From Affinundibacterium macrobrachii (GTDB taxonomy: Bacteria > Pseudomonadota > Gammaproteobacteria > Burkholderiales > Burkholderiaceae_D): a stretch of DNA of 64,000 nucleotides. This document shows, piece by piece, positions 31,067 to 41,137 of this stretch. Position numbers and translations under genes: made by a program. The notes below the pieces were generated by a model. The model was not told the origin of the DNA and did not search any database. It saw nothing but the letters and a program-made list of their open reading frames with translations. Every line of letters begins with the position of its first letter. Position 1 is the stretch's first letter. The stretch is from the NCBI RefSeq assembly GCF_014652415.1, contig NZ_BMYT01000003.1, positions 558,001-622,000 on the forward strand. The letters are read 5' to 3'.

Positions 31067-31711
31067 TTAAGTGCTTTGCTCGTCGAAGGTCTCGGTTTGC
31101 GTGTTCCAAACATATTCAATTTCATGCGTGAATGGCAGATCAATCAGTGCTCTAAACTGATCGTCCAAATTCAATACTGCACCAAGAGACACGAAATGCC
31201 AATTGTCAGGATTATCGCAATATTCGTCAGTTTCATCACCCGCAGCCAAAGTCCAGCCACTATATCGACGTGCAATATCTTCCTCATCCAACGTTTCACG
31301 ATACAAGACGCGCACCGGACGCCTGTCCTTCCACACCGCACTAGTTACAAAACATCGCTCGGTGTACTGATCAGCCAAGCTAGGAACGGGATCATCTCTT
31401 TGTGATTGAATGATATGGCAAGCAGAAAAACGAATCTCATCATTGACTTGCAAATCAGGGATAAATCGTGGCGAGTTATCTAGCCTTCCAACAAACTCAT
31501 CGCCTTCGCGAGAAGTGATTTCTACCCACATACGCTCAGCAGAATAAGCATCCTCGCTTTCAATCTCGCTTTGAATTTCGAATTGAAAGATCAATTTCAC
31601 CAGATCCCCAACTTGCAATTGCGCAATCAACTGTGCGGATGGCAAGTAAAAAGTATAGGGAGCCTCAATTGCTCGACCAGACACATCCTCTAATTCCCAA
31701 GTTCTCGACAT
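31067..31711 (-). CDS. DUF2185 (Imm33-like) protein with an N-terminal DUF2314-like part
   Basis: A 214-aa cytosolic protein of two parts. The first half has MWVEITSREGDEFVGRLDN and LQVNDEIRFSACHIIQ, a pattern of small DUF2314-type domains. The second half has CFVTSAVWKDRRPVRVLYRE and GWTLAAGDETDEYCDNPDNW, characteristic of DUF2185, found in bacterial toxin immunity proteins (Imm33). No toxin gene is adjacent. It may be a domesticated immunity or a housekeeping protein; moderate certainty. Confidence 0.65.
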   Translation of the reverse strand: MSRTWELEDVSGRAIEAPYTFYLPSAQLIAQLQVGDLVKLIFQFEIQSEIESEDAYSAERMWVEITSREGDEFVGRLDNSPRFIPDLQVNDEIRFSACHIIQSQRDDPVPSLADQYTERCFVTSAVWKDRRPVRVLYRETLDEEDIARRYSGWTLAAGDETDEYCDNPDNWHFVSLGAVLNLDDQFRALIDLPFTHEIEYVWNTQTETFDEQST

Positions 31712-33361
<1,650 letters not shown>

Positions 33362-33385
33362 TCAGGTAGCTAAAGGAACCATGCA

Positions 33386-34423
33386 ATGAGTGAAGATCTA
33401 AAAGGCAAGACCACGCCGATGACCATGATCCAGGCGCTGCGATCAGCGATGGATGTGATGTTAGAGCGTGATGATAATGTCGTCGTTTTCGGACAAGACG
33501 TCGGCTACTTCGGTGGTGTATTTCGTTGTACCGAAGGTTTACAGAAGAAGTATGGCAAATCGCGTGTGTTTGATGCGCCGATTTCCGAAAGTGGTATCGT
33601 GGGTGCAGCAATTGGTATGGGCGCATATGGCTTGCGTCCTTGTATCGAGATTCAATTTGCCGACTACATCTACCCTGCGTACGATCAAATCGTCTCTGAA
33701 GCAGCACGTCTGCGTTTCCGCTCCGCAGGTGATTTCACCGCACCGTTAACCATACGCACACCGTGTGGCGGTGGCATCTATGGTGGTCAAACACATAGCC
33801 AAAGCCCCGAAGCCGTGTTTACCCATGTCTGCGGTTTGCGCACAGTAATGCCATCCAACCCTTACGATGCCAAAGGCTTACTGATCGCTTCCATCGAAAA
33901 CAATGACCCTGTCATTTTCTTAGAGCCTAAACGCATTTATAACGGCCCTTTCAATGGCCATCATGATCAACCGGTAGTGCCATGGTCTAAGCATCCTATG
34001 GGCGATGTGCCGGAAGGTTACTACACTGTGCCACTCGAATCGGCTGCTGTCTTCCGCGAAGGAAAAGACTTAACCGTACTGACGTATGGCACCATGGTAT
34101 GGGTGTCTGAAGCGGCGACCGAAGAAAGTGGTATCGATGCTGAAATCATCGATCTGCGCAGCTTATGGCCACTCGACTTACCCACCATTTTGAAATCTGT
34201 GAAGAAGACAGGACGTTGTGTGATTGTGCATGAAGCGACCCGCACCAGCGGCTTTGGCGCCGAACTCACTGCACTAGTTCAAGAGCATTGTTTCTACCAT
34301 CTGGAAACACCTATCGAACGCGTGACAGGCTGGGATACTCCCTACCCGCATGCGCAAGAATGGGATTACTTCCCTGGTCCAGCCCGCGTTGCCGCGGCAT
34401 TTAAACGTGCGATGGAGAAATAA
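33386..34423 (+). CDS. bkdA2: Branched-chain 2-oxoacid dehydrogenase E1 beta subunit
   Basis: 345 aa. Motifs VVFGQDVGYFGGVFRCTEGL, then DAPISESGIVGAAIGMGAYG and PKRIYNGPF are typical of the BCKDH E1 beta. The protein completes the thiamine-diphosphate active site with E1 alpha. It begins 24 bp after bkdA1, with AAAGGA before the ATG. Confidence 0.94.
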   Translation: MSEDLKGKTTPMTMIQALRSAMDVMLERDDNVVVFGQDVGYFGGVFRCTEGLQKKYGKSRVFDAPISESGIVGAAIGMGAYGLRPCIEIQFADYIYPAYDQIVSEAARLRFRSAGDFTAPLTIRTPCGGGIYGGQTHSQSPEAVFTHVCGLRTVMPSNPYDAKGLLIASIENNDPVIFLEPKRIYNGPFNGHHDQPVVPWSKHPMGDVPEGYYTVPLESAAVFREGKDLTVLTYGTMVWVSEAATEESGIDAEIIDLRSLWPLDLPTILKSVKKTGRCVIVHEATRTSGFGAELTALVQEHCFYHLETPIERVTGWDTPYPHAQEWDYFPGPARVAAAFKRAMEK

Positions 34424-34424
34424 G

Positions 34425-35747
34425 ATGGGTATTCATGTCATTAAAATGCCAGATATTGGTGAAGGCATTGCAGAAGTAGAGTTGGTTGCGTGGAATGTGA
34501 AAGTGGGCGACATGATCGTCGAAGATCAGGTGATGGCGGATGTCATGACCGATAAAGCGACCATTGAAATTCCTAGCCCTGTGCATGGCAAGGTGTTGGC
34601 ACTTGGTGGTGCTGCTGGTCAGGTGATGGCGGTAGGATCTGAGTTGATACGCATTGAAGTGGAAGGCGCTGGCAACGTGGATGCCAACGCAGCTACGCCA
34701 GTGGCAGCCGCACCAACAACGCCTGCACCTGCAGCAGCAAAACCAGCGCCTGCGGTAGTCGAAAAACCAGCTCCAGCTGCATCTACTCCAACGCCAGCTA
34801 CAATACCAGCAAGCACTGCGCCAGTCGCAGCCAAATCCAGCAGCAGCTTGCCAAGTGCGGCTCGCGCTAATGGTGAGAAGCCGATCGCTTCGCCCGCAGT
34901 ACGTCGTCGCGCTTGGGATTTAGGTATTGAGTTGCAATTTGTGCCGGGCACAGGAACCGCAGGTCGCATCACGCATGAAGATCTTGAAGCATACCTTGCG
35001 CGTGGTCCGGTTTCTGCAGGATCGGGCGGTAGCACTTATCGCGAATTGCACGAAGAAACGGCAATTCCAGTGATTGGTCTACGTCGAAAAATTGCACAAA
35101 AAATGCAAGACGCAAAACGTCGTATTCCGCATTTCTCTTATGTCGAGGAAGTTGACGTCACTGAACTTGAAGCTTTGCGTACGCAACTGAATCAAAAGTG
35201 GGGCAAAGAACGCGGCAAGCTCAGTTTGCTACCGCTGCTGATGCGTGCAGTAGTGTTAGCAGTACGCGACTATCCACAAATCAATGCGCGTTACGATGAT
35301 GAAGCAGGTGTGGTTACCCAATTTGCTGCGGTTCACCTAGGTATTGCGGCACAAACACCAGCGGGTTTGATGGTGCCGGTGGTACGTCATGCGGAAGCGC
35401 GTGACCTCTGGAGTAACGCCAATGAAATGGGACGCCTCGCCGAAGCAGCGCGTACTGGCAAAGCAACGCGTGAAGAATTGTCGGGCTCTACTATTACGAT
35501 TTCTAGCTTGGGTGCTTTGGGCGGTATCGTATCAACACCAGTGATCAATTCTCCAGAAGTAGCGATCATTGGTGTCAATAAAATGGTGGAACGCCCGATG
35601 ATACGCAATGGCCAAGTGGTAGCACGCAAGATGATGAATTTATCCTCGTCATTTGATCATCGCGTGGTCGATGGTATGGATGCGGCGCAGTTTATTCAGA
35701 CGATACGTGGTTATTTGGAGTGTCCGGCTACGTTGTTTATTGAATGA
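34425..35747 (+). CDS. bkdB: Dihydrolipoamide acyltransferase (E2) of branched-chain 2-oxoacid dehydrogenase
   Basis: 440 aa: one N-terminal lipoyl domain with the lipoylated Lys44 (MADVMTDKATIEIP), a long Ala/Pro-rich linker, a peripheral-subunit-binding domain (ASPAVRRRAWDLGIELQFVP) and the catalytic domain with HRVVDGMD near the end. A single lipoyl domain fits the bkd family. The ATG at 34425 follows GGAG closely and starts 2 bp after bkdA2 stops; upstream in-frame starts are internal to bkdA2. Confidence 0.94.
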   Translation: MGIHVIKMPDIGEGIAEVELVAWNVKVGDMIVEDQVMADVMTDKATIEIPSPVHGKVLALGGAAGQVMAVGSELIRIEVEGAGNVDANAATPVAAAPTTPAPAAAKPAPAVVEKPAPAASTPTPATIPASTAPVAAKSSSSLPSAARANGEKPIASPAVRRRAWDLGIELQFVPGTGTAGRITHEDLEAYLARGPVSAGSGGSTYRELHEETAIPVIGLRRKIAQKMQDAKRRIPHFSYVEEVDVTELEALRTQLNQKWGKERGKLSLLPLLMRAVVLAVRDYPQINARYDDEAGVVTQFAAVHLGIAAQTPAGLMVPVVRHAEARDLWSNANEMGRLAEAARTGKATREELSGSTITISSLGALGGIVSTPVINSPEVAIIGVNKMVERPMIRNGQVVARKMMNLSSSFDHRVVDGMDAAQFIQTIRGYLECPATLFIE

Positions 35748-35794
35748 AATTGAAAGATAAAAAACGCTGAGGTGTAAATCGGAGCACGATAAAA

Positions 35795-35907
35795 ACTCCT
35801 TCCCCTTCAAGGGGGAGGGCTAGGGTGGGGATGGGTTACAAGCGCTCGCAAAAATTATCGCCTTTAACCCATCCCCATCCCAACCTTCCCCTTGAAGGGG
35901 AAGGAGT
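35795..35907. repeat. REP/BIME-like inverted-repeat element, copy 1
   Basis: A 113-bp intergenic element of two approximately 42-bp arms in inverse orientation around a 28-bp spacer. Each arm holds the palindrome CTTCCCCTTCAAGGGG followed by a G-rich stretch ending GGGATGGG. A second copy lies at 46965-47065. It stands between bkdB and lpdA and can form a strong hairpin in the transcript. Confidence 0.8.
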
Positions 35908-35978
35908 GTCAATGACACTTACATCATTCATTACTAACTTAAAGTTCAAATAATTCTATCCAGATCCAAGAACACATC

Positions 35979-37385
35979 ATGCAAACAACATCTACAACCC
36001 TAGTCGTGATCGGCGGTGGCCCTGGCGGCTACATCGCAGCGATTCGCGCTGCACAGCTTAAAATTCCGACTATCCTGATCGAAGGCGATCAGCTCGGCGG
36101 CACTTGCCTCAATATTGGCTGTATTCCATCCAAAGCGATGATCCATGCCGCTGAAGAATTTGAAAAGGCCAAGCATTATGCGCATGGCTCATCTATCGGT
36201 ATCCAAGTCAGCGATCCCAGCATCAACATCGAGCAAACTGTCAGCTGGAAAGATGGCATCGTCAAACGCTTAACTAGCGGCGTCGGTGCGCTGCTCAAGA
36301 AAAACGGTGCGCAAGTCATTAAAGGCTGGGCACAAATTATTGATGGCAAAACCGTCGCCGTCATGCAAGATGGCAAAGAGTTGCAGCGCATTACTTGCCA
36401 ACACTTGCTGATCGCATCTGGCTCAACACCAGTCCAATTGCCTTTCATGCCCTTTGGTTCTAGCAATGGCAAAGTCATTAGCTCGACCGAAGCGCTCTCC
36501 CCCACTGAAGTTCCTAAGAAATTAGTCGTCGTTGGTGGTGGCTACATCGGCCTCGAACTCGGCATCGCGTATCGTAAGCTCGGTGCAGAAGTCGCTGTCG
36601 TAGAATCACTCGATCGCATCTTGCCTGCCTACGATGAAGAACTCACCAAGGTCGTCAAAACGGCACTCAAACAATTGGGAATCGAAGTCCACTTGGGCTG
36701 CACCGTACAAGGGATGAATGCCGACCATAGCGCCGTGCGTATCAAAAACGCGGCAGGTGAAGAATCTGAACTTGCTTGCGATAAAGTCTTAGTCGCGGTT
36801 GGACGTCGTCCTCGCACCGAAGGCTTTGGCTTGGAAAGCTTAATGCTAGACATGAACGGACGCGCCATCAAAATCGATGATCAATGCCGCACCTCTATGC
36901 GTGATGTATGGGCGATTGGCGATGTGGCGGGCGAACCTATGTTGGCGCATCGCGCTATGGCACAAGGCGAAATGGTGGCAGAAATTATCGCAGGTAAGCG
37001 CCGTCATTTCATACCAGCCTCGATCCCAGCAGTATGCTTTACCGACCCTGAATTAGTCGTCGTCGGCAAGTCACCGCAAGAAGCACAAGCAGCAGGCATC
37101 GAAGCAATTAGCGCGATGTTCCCATTTGCAGCGAATGGTCGCTCCATGACTTTAGAATCAAGCGAAGGTTTCGTACGCGTGGTCGCTCGCAAAGACAATC
37201 ACTTGATCCTAGGCTGGCAAGCAGTCGGTAAAGGCGTTTCTGAATTGAGCGCTGCATTTGGATTGTCCTTAGAAATGGGTGCCACCTTAGAAGATGTCGC
37301 TGGCACCATCCACTCACATCCCACCTTGGGCGAAGCAGTGCAAGAAGCTGCATTACGCGCTTTAGGGCACGCTTTGCATATTTAA
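35979..37385 (+). CDS. lpdV: Dihydrolipoyl dehydrogenase (E3)
   Basis: 468 aa, FAD- and NAD-dependent disulfide reductase that re-oxidises the lipoyl group of bkdB. Redox Cys43 and Cys48 in [16 protein letters not shown] motif [16 protein letters not shown] motif [13 protein letters not shown]; the catalytic His-Glu in HSHPTLGEA near the C-terminus. It is the last gene of the bkd operon, separated from bkdB by the inverted-repeat element, so it may be partly independently expressed. The gene symbol is tentative. Confidence 0.93.
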   Translation: MQTTSTTLVVIGGGPGGYIAAIRAAQLKIPTILIEGDQLGGTCLNIGCIPSKAMIHAAEEFEKAKHYAHGSSIGIQVSDPSINIEQTVSWKDGIVKRLTSGVGALLKKNGAQVIKGWAQIIDGKTVAVMQDGKELQRITCQHLLIASGSTPVQLPFMPFGSSNGKVISSTEALSPTEVPKKLVVVGGGYIGLELGIAYRKLGAEVAVVESLDRILPAYDEELTKVVKTALKQLGIEVHLGCTVQGMNADHSAVRIKNAAGEESELACDKVLVAVGRRPRTEGFGLESLMLDMNGRAIKIDDQCRTSMRDVWAIGDVAGEPMLAHRAMAQGEMVAEIIAGKRRHFIPASIPAVCFTDPELVVVGKSPQEAQAAGIEAISAMFPFAANGRSMTLESSEGFVRVVARKDNHLILGWQAVGKGVSELSAAFGLSLEMGATLEDVAGTIHSHPTLGEAVQEAALRALGHALHI

Positions 37386-37391
37386 TAAAAT

Positions 37392-37437
37392 CGTTTAGTG
37401 CTAATTCGTGGGGCAACTCGCTAACACGCACTAAACG
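37392..37437 (+). terminator. Possible terminator after lpdV
   Basis: CGTTTAGTGC and GCACTAAACG form a perfect 10-bp inverted repeat with a 26-nt loop, starting 6 bp past the stop codon. The T-run after it is weak (AATTCT), so the function is tentative. Confidence 0.45.
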
Positions 37438-37527
37438 AATTCTATCCTTGCGACTATCTTCGCAATAATCTCTAAATACCAACAAACTTTTTCAAGCTGA
37501 ATCTCGCTGTTGCATTGCGTATTATCG

Positions 37528-37540
37528 TAGTGATACACTA
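37528..37540. promoter_or_regulatory. Possible GntR/YtrA-type operator
   Basis: The perfect dyad TAGTG-ATA-CACTA sits 8 bp upstream of the GntR-family gene, over the expected promoter or ribosome-site region. YtrA-subfamily regulators commonly autoregulate by binding dyads with AGTG/CACT arms. Position and symmetry support it; binding is untested. Confidence 0.45.
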
Positions 37541-37547
37541 ATTCGCA

Positions 37548-37943
37548 ATGAACTACGATATACATCCATCTAGTAGCACGCCAATTTTTCGCCAGATCAT
37601 GGATCAGGTGAAACGCTATATCGTGAGCGGACAATTGAACGCAGGCGATACTTTACCGTCGGTACGCAGCGTTGCTTTGCAATATGCAATCAATCCAATG
37701 ACTGTCAGCAAGGCCTACAACATGCTCGAGGTAGAAGGTGTATTAGTGCGTATGCGTGGTGTCGGTATGGTAGTTGCAGATCGACGGCGCAACACAAAAG
37801 ATAAAACGAATTTGGCCATGCCCGCAATGCTCAACGCTGCGCAAGTTGCACAGCAACTGGGTTTAGATCATTCACAAGCTTTGAAACTTTTTGTTCAAGC
37901 ACTTAGAACGCTAGGAATTGAAAGCAAACATGACGCAGACTAA
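37548..37943 (+). CDS. GntR-family transcriptional regulator, YtrA subfamily
   Basis: A 131-aa regulator with an N-terminal winged helix (PIFRQIMDQVKRYIVSGQLNAGDTLPSVRSVAL) and a short C-terminal helical part without a ligand domain, which defines the YtrA subfamily. Such regulators usually repress their own operon with an ABC transporter and respond to cell-envelope stress. The stop overlaps the start of the ABC ATPase by 14 bp. A dyad candidate operator precedes it. Confidence 0.88.
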   Translation: MNYDIHPSSSTPIFRQIMDQVKRYIVSGQLNAGDTLPSVRSVALQYAINPMTVSKAYNMLEVEGVLVRMRGVGMVVADRRRNTKDKTNLAMPAMLNAAQVAQQLGLDHSQALKLFVQALRTLGIESKHDAD

Positions 37944-38883
37944 TACACATTCCTACGCAATCGAATGCGATCAATTGCATCTTGCTTATGGATTCAAATC
38001 TGTTCTGAACGATATCAACTTAGCGATACCACAAGGTGCGGTTGTTGGTTTAATTGGTGCCAACGGAAGTGGCAAATCTAGTCTGCTACGCTGTATTGTC
38101 GGCTTACAAGTACCACAAGCAGGCGAGGTTCGCATTTTTAACACACCAACTTTGTCGATCAATGATGCTATTCGAGAGCGACTAGGATTTGTCGCGCAAG
38201 CCGCTGATTTATTCCCATGGCTAACTGTTGAAAAACACATCAAAATGATAGGCCAAGCATATCCACGCTGGCAAGAAAGGCGAGCGCTTGAATTAGCGAT
38301 CCGCTTGCGTTTGCCGATGACGCGAGAAGTCAATCAATTGTCTGGCGGCGATCAACAAAAGCTAGCCGTCGTGCTGGCACTTGCCCATCAGCCTGATTTA
38401 ATCGTGGTGGATGAACCTGTTTCCAGTTTAGATCCAATGACTCGACGCGATTTCATGCGTTCACTGTTTCAAGATAGTGCATTCAATATTGATTTCTACT
38501 CAAACGAGGACAAAGAATTCGAAAGTGATACAACATCTTCTACTCAGCAATTTCAATACCATCCAACTATTATCATATCGAGTCATTTACTTAGCGATTT
38601 AGAACGCGTCATTTCACACGTCGCATTTATTCGTGATGGGCGCATACAATTGTTTGAAGAGTGGGACAATGTCTTAGCGTTCGTTCGCATCATACCGAAA
38701 ACCACAACGCCAGTCCCGCAGCAACTTTGTATCGCAGAAAACTCACAGCAACAAATCGTCGATATTCGTAAGATAAAAGATGCTGTGAACAATCAAGAAA
38801 CATCGTTCATCAACGCAACGGCAATCGAAGCTATGTCACCGGTAAACAATCTCGACGATCTTTTCATCGCACTAAATTCATGA
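37930..38883 (+). CDS. ABC transporter ATP-binding protein of the YtrA-like operon
   Basis: A 317-aa ATPase: Walker A GANGSGKSS, signature LSGGDQQKLAVVLALA, Walker B LIVVDEPVSSLD, and the switch His in SSHLLSDLERV. Between the D-loop (SSLDP) and the switch His lies about 25 residues more than usual, acidic and Ser/Thr-rich (NEDKEFESDTTSSTQQFQ). Reading starts at ATG 37930, within the regulator gene's end. It overlaps the downstream membrane protein by 4 bp. Substrate unknown. Confidence 0.88.
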   Translation: MTQTNTHSYAIECDQLHLAYGFKSVLNDINLAIPQGAVVGLIGANGSGKSSLLRCIVGLQVPQAGEVRIFNTPTLSINDAIRERLGFVAQAADLFPWLTVEKHIKMIGQAYPRWQERRALELAIRLRLPMTREVNQLSGGDQQKLAVVLALAHQPDLIVVDEPVSSLDPMTRRDFMRSLFQDSAFNIDFYSNEDKEFESDTTSSTQQFQYHPTIIISSHLLSDLERVISHVAFIRDGRIQLFEEWDNVLAFVRIIPKTTTPVPQQLCIAENSQQQIVDIRKIKDAVNNQETSFINATAIEAMSPVNNLDDLFIALNS

Positions 38884-40232
38884 TGATGAAAACATTCACA
38901 TACGATTTTCAGTTCGATCACACCTATGCGGGCTACTTTAGTAAGCTTTGGTTTCTACTCTTATTGATCGCATGGAGTGCGCTTTTATTGAATCAAGTAG
39001 TGTCACCAATTTTCACTACGCTATTTATCGCTGTCAGCTTGATGAGCTTGTTTGTCGCGGGCTATCGATGTGGTTGCAGCATGCTAGCTGGCGCAAAAGT
39101 TTTTGCTACGCTACAAACACCAAGTTCACTTTGGCAAGCATGGAAAAACACGTTAATCAAACGCGCTTCACTGTGGTCGGGCTTATTACTTATATCGGTA
39201 AACCTTATTGAAATTCGTCACTCAATATCATTCTCAACACTCGATTTATTGGCGTTTACATCGCTAAGCATTAGTCTGGGATTCATCATCCCCTTATTCC
39301 TAAATCGCTACTTCAATACAATGTTGAATAGCTTGATCATCGCAACGATTATTTGTCTTGTTAGCCTCCACGAGATATTACAAACTAGCGACTCTGAAAT
39401 TGTATTGTGGTTAAAAGGTTCTTGGTGTCTTGCATGGCCAATCATTGCTTTTTGTCTGCACTATCACTGGGAAAAAGCCCCATTATCAAAAGGCATCTCG
39501 TTTCATCAAGAAATCAAAAATCTGAATATTGTTCAAGTAATTAAGCATTTCTATCTTAGTTTTTATAGCTTGAATATTCGCAAACCATCATCAAAATCAG
39601 GGACACTGCCAAGTATCGATTGGGGCATAAAAATACTAGGATTGATTTGCGTTTTCATCCTTGCCAGAGGTATGACAATTGCGTGGGGACAAGGTGTATC
39701 GTTGCCACACTGCTTAGCATTCATTCTCTTTGCGATGGTTAGCAGTACGCACCTAATGGGAAGAAATTTGCATTGGCGTCACCTGCTACGCCCTGGCTCA
39801 CTTCGCGAAGGGTCTATCGCTACGCACCTCCTGAAATCAAGCGTGATCTACCACTTGATTTGGATAGGAGTGGTCTTGATGATAGTCATCATTTTCAATA
39901 TGCTGTTCGCACGAGAGTTTACATTGCCCACGTTTTCAAGCTTGGTCGCTGGAGTCACTCTCGCTATCGAACTATTGGCTGCCTACTGCATTGGCATTCT
40001 TATTCGTGGCTGCCGCAATCCTTCTAGAATAATTTTTTATCTGTTTCTATCTAGCTTATTGTTTGCTGCACTGATTGGCATGGCCTTCTTTCTGCGAAAT
40101 CGAAACCCCATGTCAGCCGGTCTATTTGAATTGGGCTTTGCCTATTTATTTGGAGTTATCTGCTTAGGTCTAGTCACGCTTGGTTTCGCGAACAAGCTGT
40201 GGACACGCAAGCACCTACTTGCACACCTGTAA
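38880..40232 (+). CDS. Multi-spanning membrane protein, probable permease of the YtrA-like ABC transporter
   Basis: A 450-aa protein with roughly ten hydrophobic segments, not matched to a named family by eye. It begins 4 bp inside the ABC ATPase stop, so it is its likely membrane partner. No signal peptide. The combination GntR regulator, ATPase and unrelated multi-spanning protein is common for YtrA operons. Confidence 0.75.
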   Translation: MMMKTFTYDFQFDHTYAGYFSKLWFLLLLIAWSALLLNQVVSPIFTTLFIAVSLMSLFVAGYRCGCSMLAGAKVFATLQTPSSLWQAWKNTLIKRASLWSGLLLISVNLIEIRHSISFSTLDLLAFTSLSISLGFIIPLFLNRYFNTMLNSLIIATIICLVSLHEILQTSDSEIVLWLKGSWCLAWPIIAFCLHYHWEKAPLSKGISFHQEIKNLNIVQVIKHFYLSFYSLNIRKPSSKSGTLPSIDWGIKILGLICVFILARGMTIAWGQGVSLPHCLAFILFAMVSSTHLMGRNLHWRHLLRPGSLREGSIATHLLKSSVIYHLIWIGVVLMIVIIFNMLFAREFTLPTFSSLVAGVTLAIELLAAYCIGILIRGCRNPSRIIFYLFLSSLLFAALIGMAFFLRNRNPMSAGLFELGFAYLFGVICLGLVTLGFANKLWTRKHLLAHL

Positions 40233-40245
40233 GATCGCAAAACCA

Positions 40246-40698
40246 TCACAAACCACTAACACCCTTCACCAAATAACGATGCGTGTGTTTATCAGTACGG
40301 ATGGAAATTAATCCTTCCGCCCAACATGCTTCTTCGCCCGTTCTCAAGGTTAATTTGACTTGCAAACGCAATTGCTCTTTTGCGTAGACTTGCTGACGGC
40401 TTGTGCCTGTCTTGCATTCGGCGTTTGGATTCTGTTGTAGAGCGCGTAATTCGGTTCGCGTACCGTTTAAATTGATGATCGCAGTTTTAGTGTCATTACT
40501 AATGATGAGTACCAAGTCACCACTACCATATGCACCTTCATCTTTGGAGAAATTAGCGACTCGAAATTCATATGGTGCATGTAAAGATTTCGCTTCTTGA
40601 GGTCCTAAAGCCAACAAGGCGGTTTGTTGTGCTGACACCATATTGGTGAAAAATAAAACGACGATCGACAAGCCCAATTTAATGCGAAATTTTTCCAT
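40246..40698 (-). CDS. Secreted protein of unknown function
   Basis: A 150-aa protein with a signal peptide (about residues 1-24, ending NMVSAQQTA). The rest is beta-rich, with two Cys (CKTGT, CWAEG) that might form a disulfide. The frame extends 41 codons upstream, but the ATG at 40698 has AAGGAGT before it and gives the signal peptide. I do not recognise a family. Convergent with the membrane protein gene. Confidence 0.7.
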   Translation of the reverse strand: MEKFRIKLGLSIVVLFFTNMVSAQQTALLALGPQEAKSLHAPYEFRVANFSKDEGAYGSGDLVLIISNDTKTAIINLNGTRTELRALQQNPNAECKTGTSRQQVYAKEQLRLQVKLTLRTGEEACWAEGLISIRTDKHTHRYLVKGVSGL

Positions 40699-41137
40699 CT
40701 TATGTACTCCTTGATTTCTTGCGACGTATAGCGACTCAATTCGATTCTGATCGAAGCATAGATTCCTTGGCATGCGCCAAAGTTCAATACTGCAATGCTT
40801 GATTGCACCACTCACTGGCATGCCTTAATTTAAAAATCACTTCTATTGAAGATACGCCTCTAACGTCAGAGGTGTATTCAACTTGCTGAGTTCATACCAA
40901 AGCATATTGACAAGTAAATTATTTAAATTGTTCTCATCCATCACAAATGTATGCGTACAGCAACTGTTTCATATCACTATATGACATTTAAACAGTCGTG
41001 AAGCACTTAGCACAAAAATTCGATGCTAAATTAGTGCTAGAGCGAATTGTAAATCGCCCTATCAAAATCGGATTACAAGTTAAATCGGTGTATTTGCATT
41101 TACGTCAATGTCTTTCAAATGAGAAGGAGGATGCGCA
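40699..41137. other. 439-bp intergenic region between two divergent genes
   Basis: No gene supported. It holds a stem-loop with a 10-bp arm, ATACGCCTCT (40852-40861) and AGAGGTGTAT (40868-40877), without a T-run, and near 41010-41042 the imperfect pair TAGCAC and GTGCTA. Promoter elements for the sensor kinase gene must be here but are not clear. Confidence 0.5.
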
